Positions 1 through 12,993 are shown, counted from the first letter of the stretch. The stretch: 64,000 bases of DNA from Marisa cornuarietis (GCA_004794655.1 SMMW01000001.1:19354501-19418500), one strand, 5' to 3'. A program made the numbers and translations. Notes: generated by a model from the letters alone, not told the origin.

Positions 1-245
1 GCCAACATGGGAAACTCAAGGACAAGCGTCTTGTGTTCAGAATTATAAATCTGTGTCCAGACTCCACTGATGTTTTTTCCATGGAGTTATAAAGTTATAA
101 AGTGATGCCAAAGGTGGCCTGGGGTAAAAAACAAACAAACCAGGAAGTAGTGTCCGGTTTATATATTTGGAAAAAGACGCTTCCCCTCGAGTTCCCCATT
201 TTGCCTCGAGGGAACGATTTAGTCTTGCTTCATAAATACTGCCCC
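1..245. mobile_element. MITE-like element copy 1 (left-truncated by window edge)
   Basis: Shares interior phrases with the better copies at 6805-7066 and 40632-40897, for example CAGACTCCACTGATGTT near 58 and GGCCTGGGGTAAA near 115. Its right end near 220-245 is a degraded form of the inverted terminal sequence of the other copies. The left terminus is outside the window. Non-coding; recognised only by comparison between copies. Confidence 0.4.
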
Positions 246-1547
246 AGGCTGCTCGGTAGGTTAAAGTAGGGTTTTTAACTTCAGATGCAGATTCAAGCTT
301 TTAATATCAGCTAAAGCTGACCAGCAAAGGCCGTACATTAAATCAGAGCGAAAACAATTAAATCACTTTATTTCGTCATAACTTTTTCTTTTAGTATCGA
401 ATTAATATAACTGGTTCACGAACAAAGATAGTTTTCATTTTCTATTTTTACGCGTATGTAAACGTGAACAGGGTAAAATAAGTGCAATTATTATTTAGTA
501 ATAAATTATAATAATAATATAGATTATAATATAGATTGACATGTAAAAAGTCAACCAATAATCAATAAGTAATGGGTCTTGTAACAAGAATAGAGGTTAC
601 TAACAAAGACGCATGAAAATATCAGTTTTATATCTCTAAATAGTAAACAGATAAAGAAGAATACATCAACGTTCCGGATATTCGTAGCAGATTGAATCCT
701 AAATGTCGAATGAATCATTGCAGTGGTCGAGATGATTAATGGCGTTAGTCGAAGCGACTGGTGTAGTGGTCGAATCGTCAAATGTTCTCACAACAACACC
801 ACAACGGTTACTCAGTACTTTACAAACCGTAGCACTGTGAAAGTATATAATATAAAGACCCTTCAATTTCATAACAAACTACAGAAAACCAACTCACTTA
901 AAAATCCGGATCGATTTGAAAAAAAATGGACTAGAATTTTATAAGAAATTTTATTCTTTTCTGGATCAAGCACTCAAAATTTTGAAAGTTGATCTCATTA
1001 CATTTTTATGCATATATTCAAAAAATACTTATTTGTTAGCGATTTCTTCGTGATGTAAACTGAAAGTCTGTTAGTAATCACATAAATATATTTATAATGG
1101 TCTCAATCATAATCGGGTGTTAGTAACTAATACACAGGTAACATTCCATGAACATACTGGCTCAATTAAAATGCTGTCATATTATTGCAATATTTAATGT
1201 AAAACTTTAACAAGGTTAAAAGCAAAGCCACTAGCCCTACTTTCTAGTTTCTGAAAGTAAGATGACGTCATGCTTGTATTATCATAACATCTTGTTATAT
1301 TATAAAGCTGTTTTCTGTTGTTTATAGAAGAACCTGTCTATCTGAATGGCAGGAGATTCTTTATCAACATCACATTGGGTTGGATGATTTGAAGCTCGCT
1401 AGGTCAGGTGATCGTTGCAGTGATTGTTGAGGTTAAAATGAGACGGACGAACAGTTTTTTTCTCCGTGTTCCATTGGCTATAGTCCGTGACAGGGTGAGC
1501 CACTTACAGCTCATTACTCATGTATCTATTTCCTGTATCTAGTTTTG

Positions 1548-1609
<62 letters not shown>

Positions 1610-3457
1610 GTACGCTTTAAATAGCTTCTGGCCAGGACCTAGAGCAATATAAAAGCTGGAAGTAGTAGTTTTATGTTTTTGTTGATCTATTTGTCTACAG
1701 CAAGAGCACAACATCGCGTAAAATGATCCTAAAGTACAGTTGTAAACATGAATGACGAGGGCCTAGTGTCCTTTGTTCATTTCTTAAAATTGTACCCGTA
1801 ATGTCCTTCAAAATGGTTTTGTCTTTAAACTTTTGTTTTCTATGAACAAAAGAAATGATAATTTAGCATTAGAAATTGCCGAAAACTCAAAACTGCTGAT
1901 GTAATATGTTCTTTACTTTTAGGAACACGGACCACAAAGAGCAGAAAACTCAAGTAAAACAATGAACCTTCTGACCCTCTTTTCCTGTCACATTCCAGCG
2001 AGAATGTGACTTAGTTTTCGTTGCTGCTTATAAAAGAATGGGAAAAGATTTGTAGCACATTTCAACAATACTGGACAACGTGCTTTTGAATTTATTTTAA
2101 AAAAGTTTCTGCAAATATCCTTAAAACCCTTATTTCCCTTCGTGCATGTAGGTGGGTAGATTTTTATTTCATGTAAATTTCAGGATCCTGAGTACTTGCA
2201 CTGATTACTGTTTGGGTGTAAATCAGGGTGTCACGCCGGTACTTATTTTCTCGCAGATTCACGCTCGAGCGCGGGAATAATCTGTCCGAAGATATTACAA
2301 GGCTGATTATTTTAATTTATGCGAAAATTGTCCAGCAGTAGTTTTATTGAATAAAGATGAAGTTTCACGTTGCTTCAGAACTTAAATTCATAATACTCCT
2401 AGTCACAAACCACTGTCTTGCTATACAAGTTTAAGCTACACCTCCACAGGTATACACATTTGTGTTGTCGACATAAAAGAGCTGAGATATTTTCTGAAGG
2501 AATACGGGATGAAACATGACGAGTCTTACGATGTTTGTCTAATGGTATGTTTGTATCGCATGCCGTTGTCATCTGCTTTACTAGAATAAAATGAGACTGA
2601 ATATACATGCACTCAAAATTAGTGGCACCAGGCATAGACTCAAAACTACAAATGTTCGTGAATTACCCGTTTTGTAGATGTACGAAATCTTTCAATTTCC
2701 ATTACTGACAGTGCATGCAACTGTCCAGTCTAATGGAAAGGAAGGAGACTGAAGCAGTGTTGTCACTTCCCATTATGTAGTGCCTGATATTAGAACAGTG
2801 TGTGCGTGTGTGAGCGATTCATTGTTTGTACATAGCTGTTGTGAGTATGAGGCATTAATAAATGACATTGCAAAAATGTCTACAAATTCTAGGCAGTTGG
2901 TCATGCAGAAGTGCTTTGCCTTCAAAGCAACCGTCGGTAAGGGTCGAGGATCATTTTTAATATGAAGAGACACTATTATTTCTGCTTCATAATGCTAACC
3001 AAGATAGTGCGCCGACGGGATCTTAGACGTTTATAACAAAGAATAGCACGCGCCGAAACAAACAGAGTATTAAAATGCCTCACATACACGGATCTTAACA
3101 TCCACAAAATTTATCCGACATCCCCATCGTCACTTGTTGTGCTCATTGCCTTCTCAGTAAACTTTTCTTTGATGCCGGGGCGAGCTTGAAGATGAGCACG
3201 ATTCATAGTACCTTTGAGTAGCGATACTAGATTAAAGACCTACATACCTGAGGAATGTGGCTTTTAAATGACATTTAACCCTTCTTTCAACCATCATGAA
3301 GTTCCCCCCCCCCTCGAGATCTCAAGACCCGTTGGAGTTTTAAAGAAGTTAGATTTTACTATAAACTGAATGAATTATTTAAAAAAAGAAAAAAATACAC
3401 CAAACAGAACAGTTCCGACCATGTGTAGCGCCCGCTCTCAGAGTGAAGGTCGACTGT
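246..3457. other. Intergenic, no gene recognised
   Basis: AT-rich sequence without a recognisable protein or RNA gene. It contains a (TG)n microsatellite at 1552-1609. Short open frames around 2399-2973 occur on both strands and show no family motif. This is 3' flank of the minus-strand receptor that ends at 3458. Confidence 0.6.
1552..1609. repeat. (TG)n microsatellite
   Basis: An uninterrupted TG dinucleotide run of about 29 units. Confidence 0.97.
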
Positions 3458-4498
3458 TTAAGTGGATTTCTCTAAAACTCGCGCTTGTACTGTACTCCGG
3501 CAGATGATGTCCAGGAACTTCTTCCGGTACTTGGCGCCCGTCAGACAATAGAGGTAAAAGGTCACAGCATTGTTTCCTATCCATAATAAATGTAAAACAG
3601 CCAGGATAAGTTCGTTAACATCGGCTATGTACTGATCCCTATACGCACTTTCCATAAACGTTTCACGGAATGTAATGTACACAGCAAGCGGTGATGTAAG
3701 CAGCAAAAAAGTAACGGAAATTGCTATCAACGTCACAGTCATGGACGACGTTTTCTTCTCACGTGCACGTAACCGATCTGTGTTTCCTGTGGAAAACCGT
3801 TTTCTGGCCTCTTGTAGAGACTGACCCACCTTCCAGATGAGCACGGAGTTAGAGACTAACAGAAGAACGACAGGAGCGAGGCTACAGAAGAACGTGTCCA
3901 TCCAACCCCAGATATTGTAGAAGAAGACGGCATACTCGATGCTGACAAAGGAGTCGAAACAGGTGGCTAGAGAGATGTTCGAAGGTAAGATGACAGTAAA
4001 ACCGTACAACAGATGAGAATTGATTAAAACAAAAAATGCGAGCAAGCCGCCCATCAAGGTCTTGGCGAAACATGTGGTGAACACGACCTTCACCTTGTGC
4101 GGCCACAAAATGCTGGTCGCCTTCTGGACGGTCATGGTCACTAGGATAGACGGTGACATGTGGCCAGTGAGGTAGGTCACAAACACTCTAATCTTCCATA
4201 AAAGACTAAAGTACACAAAAACATTCAGTGCTTCCAGCCACCAGAACAAGGGGTCAAACCACAGGGAGGTGAGGTCGGAGATGGCCAGGCAGGTGAAGAA
4301 GACGGACATGGAGGAGTGGGAGGCCCTGTACTCTCGCCGCTGTATCAAAAGTATCATGAAATTGCCGAATGTTCCCAACATGATGACCAGGGGCATCCCC
4401 ACCTTCCACACCACCATCGTCGCCTGTCTTATCGCCGTCACCTCATTCACCCCAAAGTCTGCTGCCTCTGAACAGTTTGGCAGACCTGGGGATAGCAT
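3458..4498 (-). CDS. Rhodopsin-like (class A) GPCR, paralogue 1
   Basis: Single-exon seven-TM receptor of 346 codons, expected in the plasma membrane. The start is the ATG at 4498 (MLSPGLPNC); the frame stays open further upstream but offers only a TTG. The N-terminus carries an N-glycosylation sequon (NCS, residues 8-10). TM1 has GTFGN (42-46), TM2 LAISD with Asp75 (2.50), and TM7 TFYLYCLTG followed by a basic helix-8-like KYRKKF. Motif departures: DRY is QKA (125-127), TM6 has LTSP instead of CWxP, and NPxxY is TFYLY. Cys3.25 is Trp101 although the ECL2 cysteine (C180) remains, so the usual TM3-ECL2 disulphide cannot form. The short tail ends in EKST. The TM5-ICL3 block (3813-3922) is nucleotide-identical to paralogue 2. 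Resembles invertebrate peptide or chemosensory receptors; ligand unknown. Confidence 0.92.
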   Translation of the reverse strand: MLSPGLPNCSEAADFGVNEVTAIRQATMVVWKVGMPLVIMLGTFGNFMILLIQRREYRASHSSMSVFFTCLAISDLTSLWFDPLFWWLEALNVFVYFSLLWKIRVFVTYLTGHMSPSILVTMTVQKATSILWPHKVKVVFTTCFAKTLMGGLLAFFVLINSHLLYGFTVILPSNISLATCFDSFVSIEYAVFFYNIWGWMDTFFCSLAPVVLLLVSNSVLIWKVGQSLQEARKRFSTGNTDRLRAREKKTSSMTVTLIAISVTFLLLTSPLAVYITFRETFMESAYRDQYIADVNELILAVLHLLWIGNNAVTFYLYCLTGAKYRKKFLDIICRSTVQARVLEKST

Positions 4499-6804
4499 AT
4501 CTATCCCTGCTTTGCTTTGGAGCGAATTGGCCAAATATTTATCCCTCTATTCTTTTTAAGGCCTCTTTTCAAAAAGCGGAGCACCATGTAAAAGAAGTCT
4601 TAAGTGAGCACACCAGTTAAAAATTCATCGCTTGCATGAAAATAATAAAATAAATGAAAAATTTTGTAGAATGGCTTTACAGAAATAAAAAAGTTTAGAA
4701 ATTATCGAATAAAACTGTGGACTTTTTACAAAACATACGAAACGAGGAATATAAGGAGTAAAACAAACTTTCGTAATACCTCAGTATATCCTTCATTTCG
4801 ATTTGGGGCACAATATGTCAATAAAACAGTCTAGAGACTAATTATGTACTGCAAGATAATTTAAAAATACACACGTACAAAGATCGAACCCATTTTCCAG
4901 ATATTAAAATTTCTTCATATTATGTTCGCCAATAGTTTGGTCATAAACAGAACTGGGAACTGTTTGTCAGTACGCACATTTTTATTTTCTTAAATCTCTT
5001 CGCATACAAACTTTCCACAAAAGCATATTCTCGGGCCCATTAGTAATGCTATTCCTTATTTCGGGATAATTTGACAGTGCAAACTTCGAAAATGGCATAT
5101 TTATTTTACACTTCACTTCAGAAAACTGGAAAATAAGAAGAGTGGTCGTAATTATTGTTTAATATAATTTCTGAAAAATGATAGGCAAAAGATATCACTG
5201 AAGATTGTGATGAGAGAAATAATAATAATAATCGAATTGTTAAAGCACTTTCCCCCCGTGTGGAGGTGACCAGCGAGCTGCGCACAAAAGATTTCAAGCA
5301 AAGCGCTGTCAACCATTCAAGAACCGTAAGTGTCAGAAGACAGATGACACCATGGCAAACATAAGCTGCACGAATGAAGATAAAGAACCAAGGAGTGAGC
5401 AGAATAGCATGCAAGATATTTGAGGTTAGATTTGAAGGCTTCCAACGTAGACATAGTCTGAAGAGAGAGAGAGAGAGATTAAAAGAATTTAACCCTGGGG
5501 GGGGGCGGAGAAGGAAAAGTAGCATTTGCCGTATTTCTCCCGTCTGATGCAAGCACAAAGAAGGAAACACAAGCAGACCAAAGAGCCAGACTCGAGACAG
5601 GTATGGTGGGGCAAGGCCGTGAAGACAACGGTAGCGCAGTGTGGGGACCTTGTAATCAATGTGAGTTCGAAGTCAATAAATTAGCAGAGCAAGATATAAT
5701 CAATGAGGACATACTATTCTAGTCTGCTGTTCTTCTCTCCCATTTCCTCGTGGATCTTATCTATTCTTCATCTATTCAGGAATGACAGCAGAGGTAAACG
5801 ATTAATGTTTCTTCGTCCCCCTCTCTCTGCGTGCATTCTTCAGCTTACCGCTATTCTCGATGGCGCAGAAAGGCTTCTGAAAGAGCCTTTGGAAGGAGAC
5901 TAATCATTCAACACAGAGTCTTGAGTAAGATAACCTGACTATGACAGAACCGTTCAGTACATGTTCCTAAACGGTTCGCCAGAGAAAGTAGATAAAAAAC
6001 TATTTTCTTCACTCCTCATCAGTCCTTACCATCTGCTGATCTTGTCATGGGAAGACGCCATCGATCTTCGCTGCCTAGTTCTTGTCGTCGAAAGATTTTT
6101 GATCTTCCCTATCTTAAATGTTTTCTTTGCAAGCTTTTAAAATCGAGTTTCTTTTTCAAGTAAGATTATTTCTACTCTGTTTTCTCAGGCACTTCTCGGA
6201 TGAAGGTATGTTAGCTTTTTCTACTTGAAGACTATACGTGAGGCAAATAGCACAAACTATTCATCGATCCTTCTGCTCCGGAACCTAAGAAAGTTGGCCG
6301 GTCCATAAAGCATCACCACACTACACAAATAAACAAGAGAGAACATTCAATATTTCATAAATGTTTATTTTACTAAATCAAATCGCAATCCAAAATCAAT
6401 GCTCTGTCCCGTTTATTCGTTCCAAAGTAGTATACACTAAAGATAGGTTTAGTCTTAGTCTTACAAATGTATCTACAGTTTTAAAATAAAATTTAATATG
6501 ATTTTTTCGCCATAACTTAAAATAAACTTGGAGGTGGATCTGTAATTTCAAGTCTTCGTTAAGGAAAGTACAAACTAAATCGAAGATTTTACTATCGCTG
6601 CAATCGACCCGCATTCTGCAATCCTTATTTTTAATTAATCACAGATTGGGTCTGTTTCTTGTGAGTCGTGTTACGAGCGAAAATGTTTAAAACCCACGCG
6701 CCAGCAGGACATGAACACGACACGGCAGTCAGCTGAACAGCTGTGTGTTGTTTCCTTCTTACAGACCTTTTTGTTTTAGCCATTCAGATGGCATTTCTTG
6801 AACT
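4499..6804. other. Intergenic, upstream of GPCR 1
   Basis: No gene recognised. Includes a short GA run and a G run near 5465-5510. A 150-codon open frame on the minus strand (5118-5570) is Leu/Ser-rich with no recognisable domain and is not called. The proximal part (about 4499-4900) should hold the promoter or 5' UTR of paralogue 1, but no core promoter motif is clear. Confidence 0.55.
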
Positions 6805-7066
6805 GGGGCAATATTCACAAAGCAAAGGCCAATTGTTGTCTTAGCTAAGTGTTTCGTCTCCGTACTGTTCATACTCCACGAATGTTGCTTTACTCATGAT
6901 ACTGTAATGATAGATCAGTGCCAATGATGGCCTGGGGCACATTAACACAAAACAACATTCTTGGTGTCTGAAGAGTATTCTTAACTACTGAGAAAAGACG
7001 TTTTTCATAGATTTTCCCATTTTTTACCCGTGTGTAACCACTTACCCTCGCTTCATGAATGCGGCC
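6805..7066. mobile_element. MITE-like element copy 2
   Basis: About 262 bp. The right end (7041-7066) reads CTTACCCTCGCTTCATGAAT then GCGGCC. This is the inverted complement of the left end of the copy at 40632, with few differences. The left end near 6805 (GGGGCAATATTCAC) is a degraded version. The interior shares ATGTTGCTTTACTC-type and GGCCTGGGGCA-type phrases with the other copies. Non-coding, so a non-autonomous DNA element is the best guess. Confidence 0.5.
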
Positions 7067-7117
7067 ACTGTTGTGCTTTTAGCCCCGAGGTTTATGCATC
7101 AGTGCTCGTGGTTATGA

Positions 7118-7330
7118 AAAATACTCTCTGTCGCCAACATGGGTAAATCAAAGGAAAGAGTCTGACCTCCGCATAAAGCCGCGTCCAGACGTTTTACCAC
7201 TAGGGGGAAGAAGCTATAAAATAGTGGCAATGATGCCCCGGACAAGAAACATTCAGCAATATCTGGGTGGTTGGACACTGCTTTATAGCTACAGGGAAAA
7301 ATAATAATAAAGGTTGCTTCTAGAGCTCCG
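7118..7330. mobile_element. MITE-like element copy 3 (partial)
   Basis: Begins with CGCCAACATGGGTAAATCAA, matching the start of the copy at position 1 (GCCAACATGGGAAACTCAA). It then shares the TCCAGAC...ATAAAATAGTGGCAATGATG interior in the same order. It lies about 50 bp from copy 2, so two copies are adjacent. The ends are poorly defined. Confidence 0.35.
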
Positions 7331-7539
7331 CTCCCTAATGACTCACAACGCTGTACAAAAACACGTACTATGATAATAATGGTAACATAACAACATGACA
7401 ACAGGCTACATTTTCTAAACAACCAAGTACATGAACACCCACAGACTGTCAGTCAAAATCAACGAAACAAGTGCGTCTTCGGATACTGCTTAAGTACTAA
7501 CAATGATGATGCGTGTCTAAAATGGAAGGGAAGTGTTCC

Positions 7540-8510
7540 AGACAGATGGGGCAGTAAAAGGCAAACATACGCTCACAAAAAGCATTTAAGTTATTGATAG
7601 GGATTTTCTCTAGGGAATCGGAGCAGCCTAGAAGGTAAATAGGTGGGCAGAGTTGCAGAAAGATAGATTGGAAGTGTACTGCGGGGAGAAATGCTAGAAT
7701 TTTGTTCTGTATCTGAAAGCTACCTGAGAAAAGGTTAATGTGCTCATGCTTTGAATTACAGAAAATGAGGCTCGCAGCATTACTGTTCTTAACAGTTTTT
7801 GCAAGGCCTGCAAATCAAGTTGCAGGAGTCACCAATGCAGAGACAAGCCTAGCTGTAGGACTTTCTAACAGATACAACAGAATGCTTGCAATCTTGCGGA
7901 TTTTTAAGAAAGTTGCTCGAAAAATGGAACTAACGGGGTGTTGCATGGAAAGAGCTTGATTAAGCTACACACCAAGATATTTTGAAGAAATATAAAAAGA
8001 TTCCTCGACTACGCTAATGTAAATGAATTTACTGTCTAAAAGACTGAGAGATGGAGGAGCCGACATTAGTTTTGTGACTATTTAAGTTTATTACTTGTAA
8101 TCCAAGCAAGAACACCACTGGCACAATTCTGAATGTCAGTCAGGGCAGTGAGGACATGTGTGAGGTGGACCATTTTGGACACCTCAGCGTCATCAGTGTA
8201 TTTATGAAACAAGCAGTCGTGAACCCTGATAATATCAGACAGGAAGTTGAATGTTTATTGGGAAAAGCACCTGTGGAACCTCATGGCTCTGTTGGCATGA
8301 AGAGGACCAGATGTCATCCATGACAGCAGACTGTAAACGATTTTGCAAATAAGGGCCAAACCAGTCAAAAACTATACCATCAACTGTTGCACCAAGATGC
8401 CATGGTCTACAGTGCTAATCGAACCTCTATAGCAGGTTGTCATGGTCTACAGTGTTAAACCAGTCTTACAGCAAGATGTCATGGTCTATATTGACCACTA
8501 TCTCTTGCAA
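7540..8510 (-). pseudogene. Decayed CR1/L2-like non-LTR retrotransposon reverse transcriptase
   Basis: Read on the minus strand with stops and frame changes, the region gives ordered RT landmarks. They are TVDHGIL and FDWFGPYLQNRLQS (fingers/palm), KYTDD (the YADD catalytic box, A to T), and LAWITSNKLK. These are followed by the C-terminal region SKYLGV, RKIASILLYLLES and TARLVSALVT, then SKHEHI and FAFYCP. Known family order: palm, YxDD, thumb, then the HI-PLL-LHWLP-like region. The TVDH segment occurs as three imperfect units of about 40 bp (8390-8500). Thoroughly inactivated. Plus-strand open frames here are antisense shadows. Confidence 0.65.
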
Positions 8511-10300
8511 ACGACGGCAATGGACTGGACAATCATGAACATCATCACGAATTTCTCTCAGTTTCTAAGGCTGCTTAGGTTTAGGGACGTTTGAAGGTAA
8601 GAGAATGGACTTGGACGAGGAGATCAGCAGTAGCAAAAAATTTGCTTGCCTTTGATTTTTCCCACGTGTTCCCGGAGAAACTTACTATTTACTCTGTTCA
8701 CATCCGAATTATCATGTGGCTGTTGGTATGAAAGCTTCTCTTCTTAAACTTCACACTTTGACTGGCGTTAAATTATGAGCATGACACACTTCTCCAAATA
8801 AATTAAAAATAATCAACCCGTTCCGTCGTGAGTAAAAGGCTTTAGCTACACGTCACACGGAGTTTAAACACAAGGTCAGGTAAGAGATGGGCAGACAACT
8901 GCATCTCTCTCCTAGTGTATATGCATGTTATTTTTGCATTGTTTTGTTAAGGTATTTTTCCTCTTTAAGATGAGGGATACTGGCAAAAAACACACCAATT
9001 TCTTAATAATTGTATTACACTTGTAATAAATATTTGTCATTCAAAAGATTCATTGTCTCTCATATTGTTTTCTAGGATACAGTCACTTCGTACTTTGTAT
9101 TTGGTTTGCTACGATAGTCGTAACTGTAGTTAGAAGTCTCAGAATGATTAAGCGAAGAACATTTTAGCTGCCATGAAAGTAGAACTATTTCACGATAACA
9201 TCAATTGTTAAGACAGCTGGCAATGTTGCTTGATAGGATCGTTGAGCTAACAGCTGGACCCAGACTTTCAAGCACTTTTTGTATCAAGCTTTTGGGGTGT
9301 GTCAATCCTTTTTTAGTAAAAAATTCAGTAGTGTTGATAACTTTTGACTAAACATTGGTCACACATATTTCCGCTGTATATCGAAAATTATAGAAAACGT
9401 CAACAGCCGAAGTTTGATTTACCACATGATTCTTGTAGGCATATAAAAAGACACCAAAATAAATAAATTGCATAAATGTATTATTCTGTAATCAGTATTT
9501 GTCAAAAAAGATTCATTGCTTGCCTTCCTTCGGTGGAGGACAAAAGCGTGGTACGACGAGAGCTGCTTCTTGGGAGTTTGGAAAGGCTTATTGTAAAATT
9601 CTGTATAAACTGCGGAAATAAAAAGACTATGCCCAGTCTATGCTCACAGAACGAACTCGAAGAATTAGACGGATATACTGAAGAGTAAATTTCTGGGTAG
9701 AAGCTTTGAATGGATAAACTGCGAGAAACTGGCCAACTTACCGAGCTCCCAAATACCGATGTGGTTTCAAAGTCAATGGTGTTGACTTTTTATACCGAAT
9801 TATTTCGACACCAAACTCAATTTTATCTTTATTGCTGAGTTAAAAACCAGATAACTTTTATTGATGAAACTAATATGAGCTGGGTTTTTTTTTCTTGTAC
9901 TAAAAGATCAGCAGTATCTGTATTAATCATCGAAATGTTTTCAATAAAATGTCTGAACAGTTACACACTGTATAAAATGTTGAGTGTGTTGTAGATTTAT
10001 TTGTTATCTGTTTTGAACAAAAGAAAATATTTTAAGAAGTGTTAAGAAGCAGCAGTATTTGATTCAAAACTAGCTGGCTTTCCTTAAAGGGCAAAGGGGC
10101 TTTAATTGAAATGGTTGTGCTCGGCACAAATATCATTGCCCTGACTATAAACGGATAATGACCCTCCATTCTCAAGGTACAGACCTGTATAAACATCAGC
10201 ATGCACAGAAAGATGTCATCAACAAAGTTATCAGGAATGTGCAGGACTGATCTTTTATTGTTGTCAAGGGTGTAGCCATTCAAATAGCTGTAGCCATATT
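8511..10300. other. Intergenic, no gene recognised
   Basis: No gene is supported. Two AT-rich segments at about 9010-9060 and 9475-9525 resemble each other (both contain a TATTTGTCA...AAGATTCATTG order), suggesting a small decayed duplication. Confidence 0.5.
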
Positions 10301-10458
10301 GATGATGATGATGATGATGATGATGATGTCCATTTGTAATGCGCAGGTATCCATTCGGAAGAATGCTCATTGCGCAGCAAAAACAAAATAAATAAAAAAT
10401 AAGAAAAAAAGTAAATAAATAGATAAAACACCAGGAAAGTAAAAAATAAAGACAGAAG
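10301..10458 (-). mobile_element. 3' end of a CR1/L2-like retrotransposon with (TCA)n tail
   Basis: A (GAT)n run (10301-10328) is followed by about 130 bp (GTCCATTTGTAATGCGCAGG through AAAGACAGAAG). That stretch is near-identical to the non-coding 3' ends of the retrotransposon copies at 26023-26850 and 26850-27415. Homology stops at 10458, so this is a severely 5'-truncated insertion in which the microsatellite is the element's 3' tail. A histidine-run open frame across it is a by-product. Confidence 0.75.
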
Positions 10459-10990
10459 CGATATTGTTAATTATGTATATGTATTGAAATACAAGTTTCA
10501 TCTCTGTCTGAGCAGAACTCGATACTTTGTTGCTGTATCGTTACTATAGTTTGTTCTGATGTATCGTTACTATATAGTGTGTCCTCATGTATCGTTATTA
10601 TAAAGTTTATTCTGATGTGTTACGCAAAATCACAATTAATGTAAAAAAGAAACAAGTACTGGCATTAATTTCAAATGATTATTCAGCGCTGGACAGCTAA
10701 CTATAACATTGGAGAGGCTCTCTAGCCCACATCATGTTCCTCCATCGATGGGCAAAAGGATGTTTTTACTACAGCTGGGTCCACACGTGCTGAAACCTTG
10801 TGATTTGTGGTACAAGTGTTGTTTGTGCTCTGTTGTAAGATTAAATTTTTTCATAGCACGTTAGATTATCTAACAACTGTCTTTCTGGATCATACTCATT
10901 ATTCTGTTAAAACATCTTATTATTATTTGACAAGAAGTCTGACAGCGTCTCTCTGGTGTAACACATGGCAAGTCTGTCACAAAAAAATTA

Positions 10991-11430
10991 AAGTGGAACC
11001 TCAGTACTCGACCACAACCCTTTCCGGAGGGCAAGTCGAGTGCCGTGCACTTTTCCCCCTCCCATCATTTAAGTAGATTTAATTGGTTCCGGCATCTGCC
11101 AACAGCGAACTACATCATACTATATTTTCATCTTTACTTCAATTTTAACACTAGACAGTTTCTAGGTGCCATGATGACCGTATGGTAAAAATATTATATA
11201 AAGTAGAAAGCACTAGATCGTGGATACAGCAGCAGGACAGGTGTTCACTGTTTGAAGTCCACGTGGGTAGTACGCGGTCCCCCCCCTTGTTTCCCAACCC
11301 CCCTCCCCACGAAGCGCCACAGGTAAGTGCGGCTTCATACAAGTTGCCAAGAAAATGGTCGAGCACCGAAACAGAATTCTCTCGAAAAAATTGGTCGAGC
11401 ACCGAAATGTGTGAACGCAAAACAGTTTGA
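10991..11430. mobile_element. Possible pogo/Tigger-like DNA transposon remnant
   Basis: The left part begins AGTGGAACCTCAGTACTCGA, like the terminal inverted repeats of pogo-superfamily elements, and continues with AATTGGTTCCGGCA. The right part has GGTCGAGCACCGAAA twice (near 11355 and 11391), typical of the sub-terminal region, but a clean closing terminus (GAGGTTCCACT) is not visible. No transposase is present. Family assignment is from memory of terminus style and is tentative. Confidence 0.35.
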
Positions 11431-12993
11431 TTGTCAAGGTGCGGCTGTATTTTCATAGTTTAGAAAGCAACAAATTATCAATTTTACTCAGAAGCTGCTT
11501 TCACAAAACCGGGATTAAAAGTTATACATGTTCGGAAAATTTTGATTATATTCACGTATAAATATAAAATACATACTACATGTAATTCCTGCAGCAATCT
11601 CTGCTTGAACTGCTAGCTTGATAACTAAAATTAGATTTTAAAACTGGAAATAAATGAAACATAATTAGAAGTTTCAGTCGTGACACGTGTTCATATCATT
11701 TATGCACTAACGACACATATTCTGCTGTAAGATTTATAATTAAGAAAGCAGTTACATTTTAGAAATCACAATAATTATTTTCTTATTTAAGAATTCAACA
11801 ATCATTATTGAGGCTAAATTCATGCAGAGCATTAAAGGAAAACTCACAGCAGTCCTCGACTATCACGAAGCTGAACTGAAAGGTGAGACAATAAAACTTT
11901 GTAACGATTTATACTTGTCGATGCTTAGGAAATAATGCTGGGGTTTCAGTATGAATATATTTATATATAACTAGAGTTCTGCCTTTTCACACTTTTCTAT
12001 TAGAAAATCGAACTGCAGAGCAAAGATCAGCTACACAGAAAACAAGCGACTAACACATTATTATTGTATATAAAAGTTGGGAGAATTACTCATTAAGATG
12101 AAGATTTTGGAGCTGGATTGTATGTATACGCAAGTTCGTATCAATCCCATATTTCCCTAATTCGTTGACCGTATAAAAATACAAGAAATCGCGTTGCATG
12201 TGTTCACTCCCAAATTACAATGCAAATAATTTAGGTTTTAAGTGTAATAAAATTCATGTTTACTATTCTCTAACATCTTTCAGAGAAATATTGCCATGTT
12301 TTTTTCGTTTTAATTTTTCAGTAATAAAGTTCAGCACTCGCGAATCAGACACAAAGCGCTTCTCCCTTGTTTAATGATCCCCCCCTCCCCTCGTCACCAG
12401 ATTTGACTCATACCAGAGTTTTATTCATTTCCTAGAATATCGGACTTTTAAGCAATACTGTGGTCCATAGAGCAAACTCCATACAAAATGCCTTTTGACA
12501 TCTAGGTCAACAGAGAAGATTCCGGTTATATATATATATACAATGGCCTAACATTTCTTTTAGCTTTGCTTGAAAACTGCTAATCACTTACCTGGTGCAG
12601 GTTGTGAAAGTTTGGATTTGATGACATGATTGAATGTAAGAGGACAGATCACATTTACCGAGATGTAAAATGCAGAACTGAACACCCAAACAAACAAACA
12701 AACAAACAAACAAACAAACAAACAAACAAACAAACAAACAAGCAAACAAACAAACAAACAAATTAGAACAAAGAAATCTCTCTGGAGCTCAGCTCGAACT
12801 CTCAGCAAAAATTTCGCCGGCTCTCGTAGTATTGCTGTTGTGCACACCTTGTACTAAGACTTGTACTTAACAGTCTACGCCGTTGCCAATATTCCGGCGA
12901 AAGCCCTTTGGTTGTTTTTTTTCCCCATAAGAACCAGGATAGAGCGTATAATGAATATTTTATTTCGCCTGTAAGCTAAAATCGGGGATTATT
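11431..12993. other. Intergenic, AT-rich, no gene recognised
   Basis: Nothing coding is recognised. It holds the (CAAA)n microsatellite at 12686-12762 and a short TA run near 12530. Confidence 0.55.
12686..12762. repeat. (CAAA)n microsatellite
   Basis: About 19 tetranucleotide units with one CAAG variant. On the minus strand it yields a spurious FVCLFVCLFVCL open frame. Confidence 0.95.

Noticed and set aside
5600..5670. tRNA-like A/B box (GGTAGCGCAGTGTGG, GAGTTCGAAGTC)
   Set aside because: No acceptor stem or cloverleaf could be drawn, and the spacing and ends do not fit a tRNA gene; at most a decayed SINE head.
7738..7959. 73-codon plus-strand frame with a signal-peptide-like start
   Set aside because: It is antisense to RT homology (TARLVSALVT, RKIASI) on the minus strand.
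10032..10370. Open frame with a poly-histidine run
   Set aside because: The run is the GAT microsatellite at the 3' tail of a retrotransposon fragment; the rest has no domain.
12584..12847. Frame with repeated VCLF
   Set aside because: Product of the CAAA tetranucleotide repeat.
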